Assembly (NCBI GenBank): GCA_036946415.1
Contig: JAQIJD010000005.1
Coordinates: 186,001 to 250,000, forward strand
DNA: 64,000 nucleotides
Source of the DNA: Sphingomonas_Q fennica_A
GTDB taxonomy: Bacteria > Pseudomonadota > Alphaproteobacteria > Sphingomonadales > Sphingomonadaceae
Reading direction: 5' to 3'
In this document: piece by piece, positions 1 to 9,873 of the stretch
Layout of the letters: each line of letters starts with the position of its first letter
How positions within the stretch are numbered: position 1 is the stretch's first letter
Made by a program: the position numbers and the translations under genes
Notes under the pieces: generated by a model
Told to the model about the DNA's origin: nothing
The model's database searches: none
The model's input: the letters and a program-made list of their open reading frames with translations, nothing else

Positions 1-1
1 G

Positions 2-2542
2 CTGACGCAGAAGGGGGAGCCGCGGACCGTCTCCGCCAAGCTCGCCGATTGCGATCCCGATCATGGCGGCAATTGCGCGCGCTTCGCCGAAGCGGCGCAA
101 GCGCTGCTGGCGCTGCGCAGGCGCGCTGCGCTGGCGACGCTGCTGGCGTCCGCGCTCAGGGCGGGGCAGGCCTATGCGCTGGCGTGGGGCGAGGCCAAGC
201 GCGCCGCCGGCGTGGTCGATTTCGACGACATGATCCGCGCGACCGTCGCGCTGCTGGAGGCGGACGGCATCGGCCAGTGGGTGCGCTACAAGCTCGACCG
301 GCGGATCGACCACATCCTCGTCGACGAGGCGCAGGACACCAATGCCGCGCAATGGCGGATCGTGCGTGCGCTGGCGGAGGAATTCTTCGTCGAGGAGCCG
401 GGCGAGGAGACGCGCCGAAGCCCGCGCACCCTGTTCACGGTCGGCGATTTCAAGCAGGCGATCTTCGGCTTCCAGGGCACCGATCCGATCTATTTCCGCG
501 CCGCGCTGGCCAGTTTTTCGGCGGCGGCCGAGGCGGGCGGGCGGCGGATCGAGCGTTATTCGCTCGACCGTTCGTTCCGGTCGACGCCGCCGGTGCTGGC
601 AGTGGTGGACGGCCTGATCGAGGAACTCGGGTGGGAGGCGCTGGGCCTGTTCGAGCCGGCCGAACGGCACCTCAGCGCGCGCGCCAGACTGCCCGGCGCG
701 GTTACGCTGCTCAAGCCGATCGCCAGCGGCGCCGCCGACCCGGCCGATACCGAGGGCGAGGAGGGGTGGGTGGACGATGCCACCCGCGCCGTCGCGACGA
801 AACTCGCCCAACAGGTGAAGGCGTGGCTGGACGAGGGGCTGATGCTGCCCGGCAAGGGCCGGCCGCTCCGGCCCGAGGACGTGCTGTTCCTCGTCCGCAA
901 GCGCGGCAGCCTCGCCAGCTTGCTCGTCGCCCGGCTCCATGCCGAAGGCGTGCCGGTGGCGGGGGTCGACCGGTTGCGGCTCGATCAGCCGCTGGCGGTG
1001 AAGGATTTGCTCGCGGCCTGCCGCTTCGCGCTCCAGCCCGAGGACGATCTGGTGCTGGCCAATCTGCTCGTCTCGCCGCTCGTCGACCTCGCGCAGGACG
1101 ATCTCTATGCCATCGCCTGCAAGCGGCCGGGATCGCTGTGGCAGGCGGTGCGGGAGCGGCGGCCGGATGTGGCGGAACTGCTCGCGGAGCTGCTGGCGAC
1201 GGCCGATCTGGTCGAGCCGCACCGCTTCCTCGAAACGCTCCTGTCCGGGCCGATGGACGGCCGCCGCCGGCTGCTCGAACGGCTGGGGCCGGAGGCGCGC
1301 GACCCGATCGAGGAATTGCTGACCGCGGCGCTGGGCTTCGAGGGGGAGGCGACGGGCACGCTGCAACGCTTCCTCGACTGGTTCGATCGCGGCACGGTGG
1401 AGATCACGCGCGATCCCTCCGCCCCGCTGGATGCGGTGCGGGTGATGACGGTGCATGGCGCCAAGGGATTGCAGGCGCCGCTGGTGATCCTGGCGGACGC
1501 CACGGCCGATCCCGATGCGTCGCGCGCCGAGACGATCGCCTGGGCGCCGGAAGAGGGGATGGAGCCGGTGATCGTGCCGCGCCCGCGCCGTGCCGAGATG
1601 ACCGAGGCGCTGGCCGATGCCGCCGCCGCCGCCCGCGCCCGCGAGCGCGCCGAACATTGGCGGCTGCTCTACGTGGCGCTGACACGCGCCGAGGAACGGC
1701 TGGTGGTGGCGGGCGCGCTGGGGCCGAAGATGCGCGGGGTGCCGCCCGCCGACAGTTGGTATGCGCGGATCGAGGCGGCGATGGCGGGCATGGGGGCCGA
1801 GGAGGCCGCCGATCCGCTGTGGGGCGGGCTGCGACATTACGAGGGCGCGGGCGGGGAGGGCGCACGCCCCGCCCGGCCGCGCCGCGCGGCACCCGCGCTG
1901 CCCCCCGTCACGGTGCCGGAGTGGCTGCACCGCCCGGCGCCGGAGGAAGCGCGCCCGCCGCGCCCGCTCGCCCCCTCGGCGATCGGGCGTGACGATCTGG
2001 CCGATCCGCCGCCCGGCCCGGCGCTGCGCGCCGCCGCCGAACGCGGCCGGCTGCTCCACGCCTTGTTCGAGCGACTGCCGCCCCTTCCCCCGGAACGGCG
2101 CGCCGAAGCGGCGGAGCGCTGGCTGACGGGCGCCGCGGGCGTCGCGGACGTGGCGGTGCGCGGCGAACTCGTCGCCGCCGCCTGCGCGATCCTCGCCGAT
2201 CCGGCGACTGCATCGCTGTTCCGCACCGACGCGCTGGTGGAGGCGCCGATCGCCGCGGTGGTGGGGGGCATCGTCGTCTCGGGCACGGTCGATCGGTTGA
2301 TCGTCGAGGACGATCGCGTCACCGTCGTCGATTTCAAGACCGGGCGGCGCGTGCCGGCGGGCATCGACACGGCGCCGCCGCTGCATCTGGCGCAGGTGGC
2401 GGCCTATGCGGCGGCGCTCGGCGTGATCTTTCCGGGCCGGCGGATCGAGGCGGCGCTGCTCTACACCGGCGGCCCGAAGCTGATCGCGCTCGACGCCGCG
2501 ACCCTCAAGCGCTTCTATCCGGGCGGGGAGCAAAACCTCTGA
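2..2542 (+). CDS. addA: Double-strand break repair helicase-nuclease AddA (5' end outside window)
   Basis: C-terminal part of the AddA subunit of the AddAB helicase-nuclease, which processes double-strand DNA ends for RecA-dependent repair. The reading frame is open from the window edge, so the N-terminal Walker A region is missing. Visible UvrD-type motifs in order are VDFDDM, the DEAQDT motif II near 330, the VGDFKQAIFGFQG motif, MTVHGAKGLQ (motif V, near 1446) and LLYVALTRAEE (motif VI, near 1670). The last part contains the RecB-type nuclease signature GRLLHALFE and VVDFKTGR (near 2329). The pairing with trxA just downstream is common in sphingomonads. addB would be expected to lie upstream. 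Confidence 0.96.
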   Translation: MTQKGEPRTVSAKLADCDPDHGGNCARFAEAAQALLALRRRAALATLLASALRAGQAYALAWGEAKRAAGVVDFDDMIRATVALLEADGIGQWVRYKLDRRIDHILVDEAQDTNAAQWRIVRALAEEFFVEEPGEETRRSPRTLFTVGDFKQAIFGFQGTDPIYFRAALASFSAAAEAGGRRIERYSLDRSFRSTPPVLAVVDGLIEELGWEALGLFEPAERHLSARARLPGAVTLLKPIASGAADPADTEGEEGWVDDATRAVATKLAQQVKAWLDEGLMLPGKGRPLRPEDVLFLVRKRGSLASLLVARLHAEGVPVAGVDRLRLDQPLAVKDLLAACRFALQPEDDLVLANLLVSPLVDLAQDDLYAIACKRPGSLWQAVRERRPDVAELLAELLATADLVEPHRFLETLLSGPMDGRRRLLERLGPEARDPIEELLTAALGFEGEATGTLQRFLDWFDRGTVEITRDPSAPLDAVRVMTVHGAKGLQAPLVILADATADPDASRAETIAWAPEEGMEPVIVPRPRRAEMTEALADAAAAARARERAEHWRLLYVALTRAEERLVVAGALGPKMRGVPPADSWYARIEAAMAGMGAEEAADPLWGGLRHYEGAGGEGARPARPRRAAPALPPVTVPEWLHRPAPEEARPPRPLAPSAIGRDDLADPPPGPALRAAAERGRLLHALFERLPPLPPERRAEAAERWLTGAAGVADVAVRGELVAAACAILADPATASLFRTDALVEAPIAAVVGGIVVSGTVDRLIVEDDRVTVVDFKTGRRVPAGIDTAPPLHLAQVAAYAAALGVIFPGRRIEAALLYTGGPKLIALDAATLKRFYPGGEQNL

Positions 2543-2613
2543 GGGGATGGTTGAGGCGGCGGTGGCGCCTGCCTACATCGCGTCCGTAACAGACATATGA
2601 AGGGAGCCGATCC

Positions 2614-2934
2614 ATGGCCACCAAGAAGATCACCGACGGCAGCTTCCAGACCGACGTCCTCGCCGCCGACGGACCGGTGCTGGTGGACTTCTGGGCGGAA
2701 TGGTGCGGCCCCTGCCGGATGATCGGCCCGGCGCTGGAGGAAATCTCCGACGAACTGGGCGACAAGGTGACGATCACCAAGATCAACATCGACGAGAACC
2801 CCGATGCGCCCGCCAAATATGGCGTGCGCGGCATCCCGACGATGATCCTCTTCAAGGGCGGCGAACCGGCCGCCACCAAGGTCGGCGCGGCGCCCAAGGG
2901 GCAATTGAAGAGCTGGCTCGAAGCGAGCATCTGA
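2614..2934 (+). CDS. trxA: Thioredoxin
   Basis: A 106-residue cytoplasmic thioredoxin, the normal family length, which reduces protein disulfides with electrons from thioredoxin reductase. The active site WCGPC is present with cysteines at residues 31 and 34, and the cis-proline loop GIPT follows in the second half. The start is supported by an AGGGAG ribosome site about 8 bases upstream. The gene follows addA by 71 bases and may be read from the same transcript. No signal peptide is seen. Confidence 0.97.
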   Translation: MATKKITDGSFQTDVLAADGPVLVDFWAEWCGPCRMIGPALEEISDELGDKVTITKINIDENPDAPAKYGVRGIPTMILFKGGEPAATKVGAAPKGQLKSWLEASI

Positions 2935-2975
2935 CCGGCGGACGCGGGGCGGGCGGGCAAGCCGCCCCCCGCGCC

Positions 2976-3869
2976 TCATGCCGCGCGCAGCGTCTCCGCC
3001 AGCAGACGGAATTCCTTCTCGCGCGGGCTGCCCCGCCGCCAGCCGAGCGCGATGCGGCGCGACGGGTGGGGCGCATCGAGCGGGCGGGCGACGATATGGG
3101 TGCCGTCGAGGATGCCGGCATCGATCGCCATTTCCGGCAGCATCGTCACGCCGAGGCCGTTCTCGACCATCTGCACCATCGTGTGGAGCGAGGTGCCCAT
3201 CATCGTCGCTTCCGCCCGCAGTTCGGGCCGGTTGCAGGCGGCCAGGACATGGTCCTTCAGGCAGTGGCCGTCCTCCAGCAGCAGCAGCGCGCGTTCGTCG
3301 ATCGCCTCCGCCGGGATGCGCGCCGGCACGTCGTCGGCCGGGCCGGGCAGGGCGACGAACAACCGGTCCTCGAACAGATCGACCGTTTCGATATCCCCGC
3401 ATTGATAGGGCAGCGCCAGCAACAGGCAATCGACCTGCCCGCGGTGGAGGGATTCGCACGCCTGACCGGTCGTCTCCTCGCGCAGGTAGAGCCGCAGTTC
3501 GGGCCATGCCTCGCGCAGGCGGGGCAGCGCGCGGGGGAGGAGGAAGGGGGCGATCGTGGGGATCACGCTCATCCGCAGGTCGCCCGCCAGCGGCTTGCCC
3601 GCCGCCCGCGCCATCGCGCTCAATTCCTCAGCCTCGCGCAGCACGCGCTCCGCCTTGTCGGCGATGCGCTGGCCGAGCGGTGTGAAGCGCACCACGCGGC
3701 GGGTGCGTTCGACCAGCGTGATGCCGATCAGCGATTCGAGCTCTCGCAACCCGGCCGACAGGGTCGACTGGGTGACGAAACACGCCTCCGCGGCACGCCC
3801 AAAATGGCCGTGCGTGCGCAAGGAAACGAGATATTGCAATTGCTTGAGCGTCGGCAGGTAGGTCGTCAC
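2976..3869 (-). CDS. oxyR: Hydrogen peroxide-sensing LysR-type regulator OxyR
   Basis: A 297-residue LysR-family regulator with an N-terminal winged helix-turn-helix (starting TTYLPTLKQLQYL) and a C-terminal sensing domain. Cys203 and Cys212 in the GHCLKDHVLAAC motif match the spacing of the redox pair Cys199 and Cys208 of E. coli OxyR, so peroxide probably switches it by disulfide formation. The start is GTG. It is divergent from ahpC, with 107 bases between the two starts, which is the classic arrangement for OxyR activating ahpC and repressing itself. Assignment is firm because of the cysteine pair and the neighbour. Confidence 0.95.
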   Translation of the reverse strand: MTTYLPTLKQLQYLVSLRTHGHFGRAAEACFVTQSTLSAGLRELESLIGITLVERTRRVVRFTPLGQRIADKAERVLREAEELSAMARAAGKPLAGDLRMSVIPTIAPFLLPRALPRLREAWPELRLYLREETTGQACESLHRGQVDCLLLALPYQCGDIETVDLFEDRLFVALPGPADDVPARIPAEAIDERALLLLEDGHCLKDHVLAACNRPELRAEATMMGTSLHTMVQMVENGLGVTMLPEMAIDAGILDGTHIVARPLDAPHPSRRIALGWRRGSPREKEFRLLAETLRAA

Positions 3870-3976
3870 TTATCGTCTCTCACGATCACCGCGGTCGGAA
3901 TAATCTATTTGTTTGCGGCGCACCATGCCCTCAGATACGTCCTCGCAACCGCAGCAATTCACGCAAGGAGCATTTC
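3870..3976. promoter_or_regulatory. Divergent oxyR/ahpC control region
   Basis: This 107-base gap holds both promoters of the divergent oxyR and ahpC genes. It is less GC-rich than the flanking genes, with an A+T stretch near 3898-3912 (AATAATCTATTTG). The ATAATCTATT piece is reminiscent of half of an OxyR box (ATAG-N7-CTAT), but a full four-element OxyR site cannot be read by eye. A strong AAGGAG ribosome site lies just before ahpC. Confidence 0.55.
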
Positions 3977-4522
3977 ATGGCCCTCACCGTCGGCGACAAG
4001 TTCCCCGCCCTCGTCCTCCCCGTCCAGGAAGGCACCTCGGCGCTGCCCGCGGGCGAGACGATCGATACCGGCGAGACCAATGGCAAGTGGAAGGTCGTGT
4101 TCTTCTGGCCCAAGGACTTCACCTTCATCTGCCCGACCGAGATCATCGGCTATGGGGAGCTGAAGAACGATCTGGCCGATCGCGACGCGGTGCTGATCGG
4201 CGCCTCGACCGACACCGATTTCGTCCACTTCGCGTGGCGCAAGTCGGACGAGCGGCTGGCCGCCTGCGACTTCCCGTGGATCGCGGACAACAAGAAGGAG
4301 CTGGCGAACGCGCTCGGCATCGTCGAGAAGGACGCCGGCGTCGCGCTGCGCGCCACCTTCATCGTCGATCCGCACAATGTGATCCAGCACGTCACGGTCA
4401 ACGGCCTCAACCAGGGCCGCAACCCGGCCGAGGCGATCCGCGTGCTCGACGCGCTGCAGACCGACGAACTGTGCCCCTGCAACTGGAGCAAGGGTGAAGA
4501 GGTGCTGCGCCCGGCGGCGTAA
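3977..4522 (+). CDS. ahpC: Alkyl hydroperoxide reductase / peroxiredoxin AhpC
   Basis: A 181-residue typical 2-Cys peroxiredoxin that reduces organic peroxides and hydrogen peroxide in the cytoplasm. The peroxidatic cysteine is Cys52 in FTFICPTE. The C-terminal LCPCNW contains Cys166 and Cys168, one of which would be the resolving cysteine. The length and the CPCNW tail match the AhpE/AhpC subgroup that is recycled by AhpD rather than AhpF, and ahpD is the next gene. It starts 7 bases after an AAGGAG ribosome site and is divergent from oxyR. Confidence 0.96.
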   Translation: MALTVGDKFPALVLPVQEGTSALPAGETIDTGETNGKWKVVFFWPKDFTFICPTEIIGYGELKNDLADRDAVLIGASTDTDFVHFAWRKSDERLAACDFPWIADNKKELANALGIVEKDAGVALRATFIVDPHNVIQHVTVNGLNQGRNPAEAIRVLDALQTDELCPCNWSKGEEVLRPAA

Positions 4523-4550
4523 CGCCTTCCCCTTCAAAGCCTGATCGAGA

Positions 4551-4591
4551 GGGGCGCGGCTGGCCGGAGCGGCGGGCCGCGCCCTTTTCTT
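4551..4591 (+). terminator. Intrinsic terminator or attenuator between ahpC and ahpD
   Basis: The arms GGGCGCGGC (4552-4560) and GCCGCGCCC (4576-4584) form a perfect 9-bp GC stem, followed at once by TTTTCTTT. This is the form of a Rho-independent terminator. It sits 30 bases after ahpC and about 20 bases before ahpD, so it probably lowers ahpD expression relative to ahpC rather than separating them completely. Confidence 0.8.
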
Positions 4592-4609
4592 TGCCCGAAA
4601 GGAACACTT

Positions 4610-5131
4610 ATGTCGCTCAAGGCCTTCGCCGAGCAGCTGCCCGATTATGCCAAGGACATCCGCCTCAACCTCAATTCGCTGGTGGGCGACCAGACGCTGG
4701 GCGACCAGCGCAAATATGGTCTGCTGATCGCCACCGCCCATGGTTCCGGCTACAAGCCGCTGGTGGAGGCGGCGGAAGCCGAGGCGGAAGGCAAGCTCAG
4801 CCCCGAGGCGCTGAACGCCGCGCGCGCCGCCGCGGCGGTGATGGCGATGAACAACGTTTACTATCGCTTCGTCCACCTCGCCTCGAACACGGAATATGGC
4901 CAGCTGCCGGCGCGGCTGCGGATGAACGTGATCGGCCAGCCGGGCATCGCCAAGGAGGATTTCGAGCTGTTCAGCCTCGCCGTCTCCGCCCAGAACGGCT
5001 GCGGCATGTGCATCGATTCCCACGAGAAGGTGCTGCGCCAGCACAATGTGCCGGTCGAGGCGATCCAGGCCGCGGCGCGGATCGGCGCGGTGATGACGGC
5101 GGCGGCCACCGTCCACGCGACGCGCGTGTGA
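4610..5131 (+). CDS. ahpD: Alkyl hydroperoxide reductase recycling protein AhpD
   Basis: A 173-residue carboxymuconolactone-decarboxylase-family protein with the AhpD active site CGMC at residues 131-134 followed by His138 (CGMCIDSHEK). Known AhpD proteins use this cysteine pair to re-reduce AhpC, taking electrons from lipoylated dihydrolipoamide acyltransferase. The neighbouring ahpC has the matching C-terminal cysteines. A GAAAGGAA ribosome site precedes the start. Length is normal for the family. Confidence 0.95.
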   Translation: MSLKAFAEQLPDYAKDIRLNLNSLVGDQTLGDQRKYGLLIATAHGSGYKPLVEAAEAEAEGKLSPEALNAARAAAAVMAMNNVYYRFVHLASNTEYGQLPARLRMNVIGQPGIAKEDFELFSLAVSAQNGCGMCIDSHEKVLRQHNVPVEAIQAAARIGAVMTAAATVHATRV

Positions 5132-5153
5132 GCGACGGCTGAACCGCAACCCT

Positions 5154-5196
5154 TTCCATGCCGCGCGGTTATCTTTATATGCCGCGCGGTATGGAA
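5154..5196 (+). promoter_or_regulatory. Long hairpin in the cysE leader
   Basis: The arms TTCCATGCCGCGCGG (5154-5168) and CCGCGCGGTATGGAA (5182-5196) pair over 15 positions, with one G-T wobble at 5160/5190, around a 13-base A+T-rich loop. Each arm contains the palindrome CCGCGCGG, and ATGCCGCGCGGT occurs twice exactly 21 bases apart (5158 and 5179). It ends 8 bases before the cysE ribosome site. It could be an RNA switch, an attenuator, or a tandem operator for a dimeric regulator. No run of T follows, so it is not a standard terminator. Confidence 0.6.
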
Positions 5197-5211
5197 GGTC
5201 CGAGGGAGGCC

Positions 5212-5913
5212 ATGATGCTCGTTCGCCTTGGGGCCTATCTCGAATCGATCCGTTCGCGCGATCCGGCGCCGCGCTCGCGCTGGGAAATCCTGCTCTATCC
5301 GGGCGTATGGGCGCTGGGCTTCCACCGCATCAGCCATGCCCTGTTCCGGCGGCGGCTCTATTTCCTCGCCCGGCTGGTCAACCACATCTCGCGCTTCGCC
5401 ACCGCGATCGACATCCACCCTGGCGCCACGATCGGCCGCAATTTCTTCATCGACCACGGCTTCGTGGTGATCGGGGAGACGGCGCTGATCGGCGACAACG
5501 TCACCATCTACCAGCATGTGACGCTGGGCGGCACCAATCCGGCCAACGGCATCGCCGGCAAGCGCCATCCGACCCTGGAGGATGGCGTCATCATCGGATC
5601 GGGCGCCAATGTGCTGGGGCCGATCACGGTCGGCACGCGCGCGCGGATCGGCGCCAATGCGGTGGTGACGCGCGACGTGCCGGCGGGGGCGACGATGATC
5701 GGCATCCCCGCGCGGTCGACGCTGATCGACGCAGAGGAGTATCGCAAGCCGTTCGTCCCCTACGGCACGCCGTGCAGCGAACGGTTCGATCCGCAGACGC
5801 AGCAGCTGGAACTGTTGCGGTGCGAGGTGGAGCGGCTGCGCACGGCGCTGAACGGCCTGATCGCCGAGCGGGATGCGGGCGATGCGGCGTCGGCGGAGCG
5901 CGACTGCGCCTGA
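5212..5913 (+). CDS. cysE: Serine O-acetyltransferase CysE (EpsC type)
   Basis: Makes O-acetylserine from serine and acetyl-CoA, the first committed step of cysteine synthesis. The protein has a short N-terminal helical part and a left-handed beta-helix of hexapeptide repeats (IDIHPGATIGRNFFIDHG, then VIGETALIGDNV and the QHVTLGG loop), the signature of the CysE/EpsC family. In-frame ATGs exist at 5158, 5179, 5191, 5212 and 5215. The only good ribosome site, GGGAGG at 5204-5209, favours 5212 or 5215, giving about 233 residues, and places the upstream ATGs inside the hairpin. The C-terminal tail after the helix is a possible coiled coil. Confidence 0.93.
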   Translation: MMLVRLGAYLESIRSRDPAPRSRWEILLYPGVWALGFHRISHALFRRRLYFLARLVNHISRFATAIDIHPGATIGRNFFIDHGFVVIGETALIGDNVTIYQHVTLGGTNPANGIAGKRHPTLEDGVIIGSGANVLGPITVGTRARIGANAVVTRDVPAGATMIGIPARSTLIDAEEYRKPFVPYGTPCSERFDPQTQQLELLRCEVERLRTALNGLIAERDAGDAASAERDCA

Positions 5914-6245
5914 TGGGCGCGATCACCCCCTTTCCCCGCCCCGCCAGCCAGATCGGTTTCGACCGGGCCGAATTGACGCGTATCCTCGATCTCTACGGGC
6001 GGATGGTCGCGGCGGGCCTGTGGCGGGACTATGCGATGGACATGGGGCGCGACGCGGCCATCTTCTCCGCCTTCCGACGCGCCGCCGAACGCCCCGAATA
6101 TCGGATCGAGAAACGCCCGGCGCTGCGCCTGCGGCAGGGGCAATGGGCGCTGTTCGGCGAGGGCGGCATGGTGCTGAAGCGCGGCGACGACCTGCGGCTG
6201 GTGCTGGCGCCGGTGGAGCGCAAGCTGATGAAGCTGGTCGACTGA
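5913..6245 (+). CDS. DUF2794 family protein
   Basis: A 110-residue cytoplasmic protein of unknown function that matches the alphaproteobacterial DUF2794 pattern (helical N-terminus, YAMDMGRDAAIFSAFRRA, RIEKRPALRLRQGQWALFG, C-terminal LVLAPVERKLMKLV). The start ATG overlaps the cysE stop codon as TGATG, so the two are probably translationally coupled. No signal peptide, membrane segment or catalytic motif is seen. The link to cysteine metabolism is only by position. Confidence 0.85.
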   Translation: MGAITPFPRPASQIGFDRAELTRILDLYGRMVAAGLWRDYAMDMGRDAAIFSAFRRAAERPEYRIEKRPALRLRQGQWALFGEGGMVLKRGDDLRLVLAPVERKLMKLVD

Positions 6246-6292
6246 TCCTTTATTCGGTCGCTGGCCATAGTGGCGACTTGCCCTTTTCCCAA

Positions 6293-6373
6293 CGTCCGTT
6301 CGACCCGAGCGAAGTCGAGGGGTATGCGCGGCGGACGTTCCGCGTGTCCCTCGACTACGCTCGGGATGAACGG
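6293..6373. repeat. Palindromic repeat, family A, copy 1
   Basis: An inverted repeat whose arms contain CGAGCGAAGTCGAGGGG (6306-6322) and CCTCGACTACGCTCGG (6349-6364), flanked by CCGTTCGACC and GGATGAACGG. A second copy with the same arms lies at 7584-7661. The copies flank the DUF2157 gene. Such CGAGCGAAGTCGAGG hairpins are familiar dispersed extragenic elements in sphingomonads. Confidence 0.85.
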
Positions 6374-6392
6374 AGGTTGGAGTGCTTTGCGG

Positions 6393-7508
6393 TCAGCGTC
6401 GGCGATGCGCCACCGGCAGCCGCGCCTGCCATTCCGCCGGCAGCCGCGTGACCACCCGTCGCCGGATGGGCTGCCAGAAGGCGGAGAGCAGCAGCAGCGC
6501 CGATCCGATCATCAGCCCGGTCAGTGCGAGGCTGAGGCCGACCGCGCCCGCCGAGCGGAACAGCGCGCTCAACGCGTAGAGGACATAGACCAGCGAGGAG
6601 ACGAGGATCGCGCGCCGGTCGACCGCCAGCGCCACCGCCCCGAAACCCAGATAGAGGAGGATGACGATCAGCGCGCGCCCGGCGCCGACATCGCCCTCGA
6701 GCAGCCCGAGCAGCCAGAAGACGGGGTGGGCGATCAGCGGGGCGGCCCCCAGATGCAGCCAGAAGGCGACGTCGGAGCGGCGCGTCGTCCGTTCGCGATC
6801 GGATACGTCCCACCACATCGCGAAGGCGAAGACGGCGAGGCCCGCCGCCAGCATCAGCCACAGGATGATGCGGCTGGCGGCGGGGACGGCGGCAACGAGC
6901 AGCGCCAGCGTCGTCACCACCAGCGCCGCCGTCAGCGCGGCGATCGTGATCGGGACGTGGAAGCGGCGCCAGTGTGCATAGGCCGCGGCGGCGGTGGCGA
7001 TGCCGGAAGCGGCGGCGATCGTGGCCAGCGTCCGTTCGCCGGCGCCGCCGGTCAGAGCAGTAAGGCTGCCGGCGACAATTGCCGAGACGCCGATGGCGAA
7101 GGACAGCAGCAGGACGATGCTGGGCAGCGCCATCCGCCGCGCGCGCGTGAAATATTCGGCAAGCCCCCAGCTGGCGGCGGCGGTCAGGAGGCCGGCGATC
7201 GCGTTGCCGGCGCCGCTCGAACGGCGGAGCGCGGCAAAGGAAGCATCGGTCCATTCCCCCGGCGTCCATTCGGGCGCGGGCAACAGCGCCGCGCCGATGC
7301 TCCTGCCGATCCACCACACCGCCACCAGCAGCAGGATCGCGGCGATGGTGACGAAGATGTCGTTGAAGCCGGTGACGAGGCGGAAGCTCTCCTCGTCCGC
7401 CGCCGGGGTCGCGCGCAGGCGGGAGACGCTGGCGCGCAAGGCGGCGGCGGCTTCGGGCGTGAGGGCGCCGTCCGCCACGGCCGCTTCGATGTCGCTCTCG
7501 CTATACAT
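6393..7508 (-). CDS. DUF2157-like integral membrane protein
   Basis: A 371-residue protein with a short cytoplasmic N-terminal domain (MYSESDIEAAVADGALTPEAAAAL, the style of DUF2157 N-termini) followed by about ten hydrophobic segments from residue 50 onward, for example IFVTIAAILLLVAVWWIG and ALVVTTLALLVAAVP. It is probably an inner-membrane protein. No transport or enzyme motif is visible and the function is unknown. It stands between two copies of the family A palindromic repeat and is not obviously in an operon. Confidence 0.8.
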   Translation of the reverse strand: MYSESDIEAAVADGALTPEAAAALRASVSRLRATPAADEESFRLVTGFNDIFVTIAAILLLVAVWWIGRSIGAALLPAPEWTPGEWTDASFAALRRSSGAGNAIAGLLTAAASWGLAEYFTRARRMALPSIVLLLSFAIGVSAIVAGSLTALTGGAGERTLATIAAASGIATAAAAYAHWRRFHVPITIAALTAALVVTTLALLVAAVPAASRIILWLMLAAGLAVFAFAMWWDVSDRERTTRRSDVAFWLHLGAAPLIAHPVFWLLGLLEGDVGAGRALIVILLYLGFGAVALAVDRRAILVSSLVYVLYALSALFRSAGAVGLSLALTGLMIGSALLLLSAFWQPIRRRVVTRLPAEWQARLPVAHRRR

Positions 7509-7583
7509 GGGGTAAGCCTAGCGGGGCGGGGCGGTTACGCCAATGTCGCGGTGTGGGCGGACTTCCCCGATCGGCGCGCGACC

Positions 7584-7661
7584 TCCGTTCGCCCCGAGCG
7601 AAGTCGAGGGGTATGCGGGGCCGGCGTCGCGCATGTGCCTCGACTTCGCCCGGCATGAACG
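7584..7661. repeat. Palindromic repeat, family A, copy 2
   Basis: Arms CGAGCGAAGTCGAGGGG (7595-7611) and TGCCTCGACTTCGCCCGG (7635-7652), flanked by CCGTTCGCCC and CATGAACGG. It is the second copy of the element at 6293-6373. The inner loop differs from copy 1 while the arms are kept. It lies in the short space between phoB (stop at 7683) and the DUF2157 gene. Confidence 0.85.
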
Positions 7662-7682
7662 GGGCGGGGCGGGGGCGTGCGG

Positions 7683-8378
<696 letters not shown>

Positions 8379-8381
8379 GGC

Positions 8382-9092
8382 TCAATATTCTCCCTCTGGG
8401 GCAAGCGCATCGCCGCCGCGGACCCTGTCGGCCATGGCGATGCCGGTGGCGGCGAAATGGACAATCTCGGCCACGTTGGTGGCGTGATCGCCGATCCGTT
8501 CGAGATTCTTGGCGATGAACAGCAGGTGCGCCGCCGCGGTGATGGTGTGCGGCGCTTCCATCATGTGCGTCAGCAGCGCGCGGAACAGGCTGTTGTAGAA
8601 ATCGTCCACCACCCGGTCGCTTTCGGCGACGGCGATGGCGGCGGCGGGATCGCGTGCGGCATAGGCATCGAACGCCTCGCGCATCATCTCCGCCACCGCC
8701 CGGCCCATGGCGGGCAGGACGGACAGCGCCTCGATCGCGCGCGCCTCCGTCAGCAGCGGCACGCGCCGGGCGATGTTCTTGGCATAATCGCCCATCCGCT
8801 CGATCACGCCCGAAATCTTGAGGGCGGCGATCACGTCGCGCAGATCGTCCGCCATCGGCGCGCGCAGCGCCAGGATGCGGAGCGCCAGCCGCTCGATCTC
8901 GGCCTCGATGCGGTCGATCCGCCGGTCGCTGTCGACCACGACCGACGCCCCCTCGGCATCGCGCCGGCCGAGCGCGGTCATCGCATCGGCCAGCATCGCT
9001 TCGGCAAGGCCGCCCATCTCCGAGACGAGCGCGCGCAACTGCCCCAGATCCTGGTCGAAGGCCTTGACGGTATGGCCGGTGGTGCTCGCCAT
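8382..9092 (-). CDS. phoU: Phosphate signalling complex protein PhoU
   Basis: A 236-residue all-helical protein with two PhoU repeats, each with the metal-binding pattern ending in ERMGDYAKNIARR and ERIGDHATNVAEI. PhoU links the PstSCAB transporter to PhoR and keeps the Pho response off when phosphate is plentiful. The frame can be read further upstream, but ATG at 9092 has a GAGGAAG ribosome site and gives the family N-terminus. It lies between pstB and phoB, as in most proteobacteria. Confidence 0.96.
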   Translation of the reverse strand: MASTTGHTVKAFDQDLGQLRALVSEMGGLAEAMLADAMTALGRRDAEGASVVVDSDRRIDRIEAEIERLALRILALRAPMADDLRDVIAALKISGVIERMGDYAKNIARRVPLLTEARAIEALSVLPAMGRAVAEMMREAFDAYAARDPAAAIAVAESDRVVDDFYNSLFRALLTHMMEAPHTITAAAHLLFIAKNLERIGDHATNVAEIVHFAATGIAMADRVRGGDALAPEGEY

Positions 9093-9105
9093 GATGCCCG
9101 CTTCC

Positions 9106-9866
<761 letters not shown>

Positions 9867-9873
<7 letters not shown>

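Noticed and set aside
49..1992. A 647-codon frame overlapping addA in another frame
   Set aside because: It is a shadow of addA: the residues are Arg/Gly/Ala-rich with no motifs, while the addA frame carries all helicase motifs.
7550..7680. Possible small genes in the gap between phoB and the DUF2157 gene
   Set aside because: The frames there lie over a family A palindromic repeat and have no ribosome site or family match.
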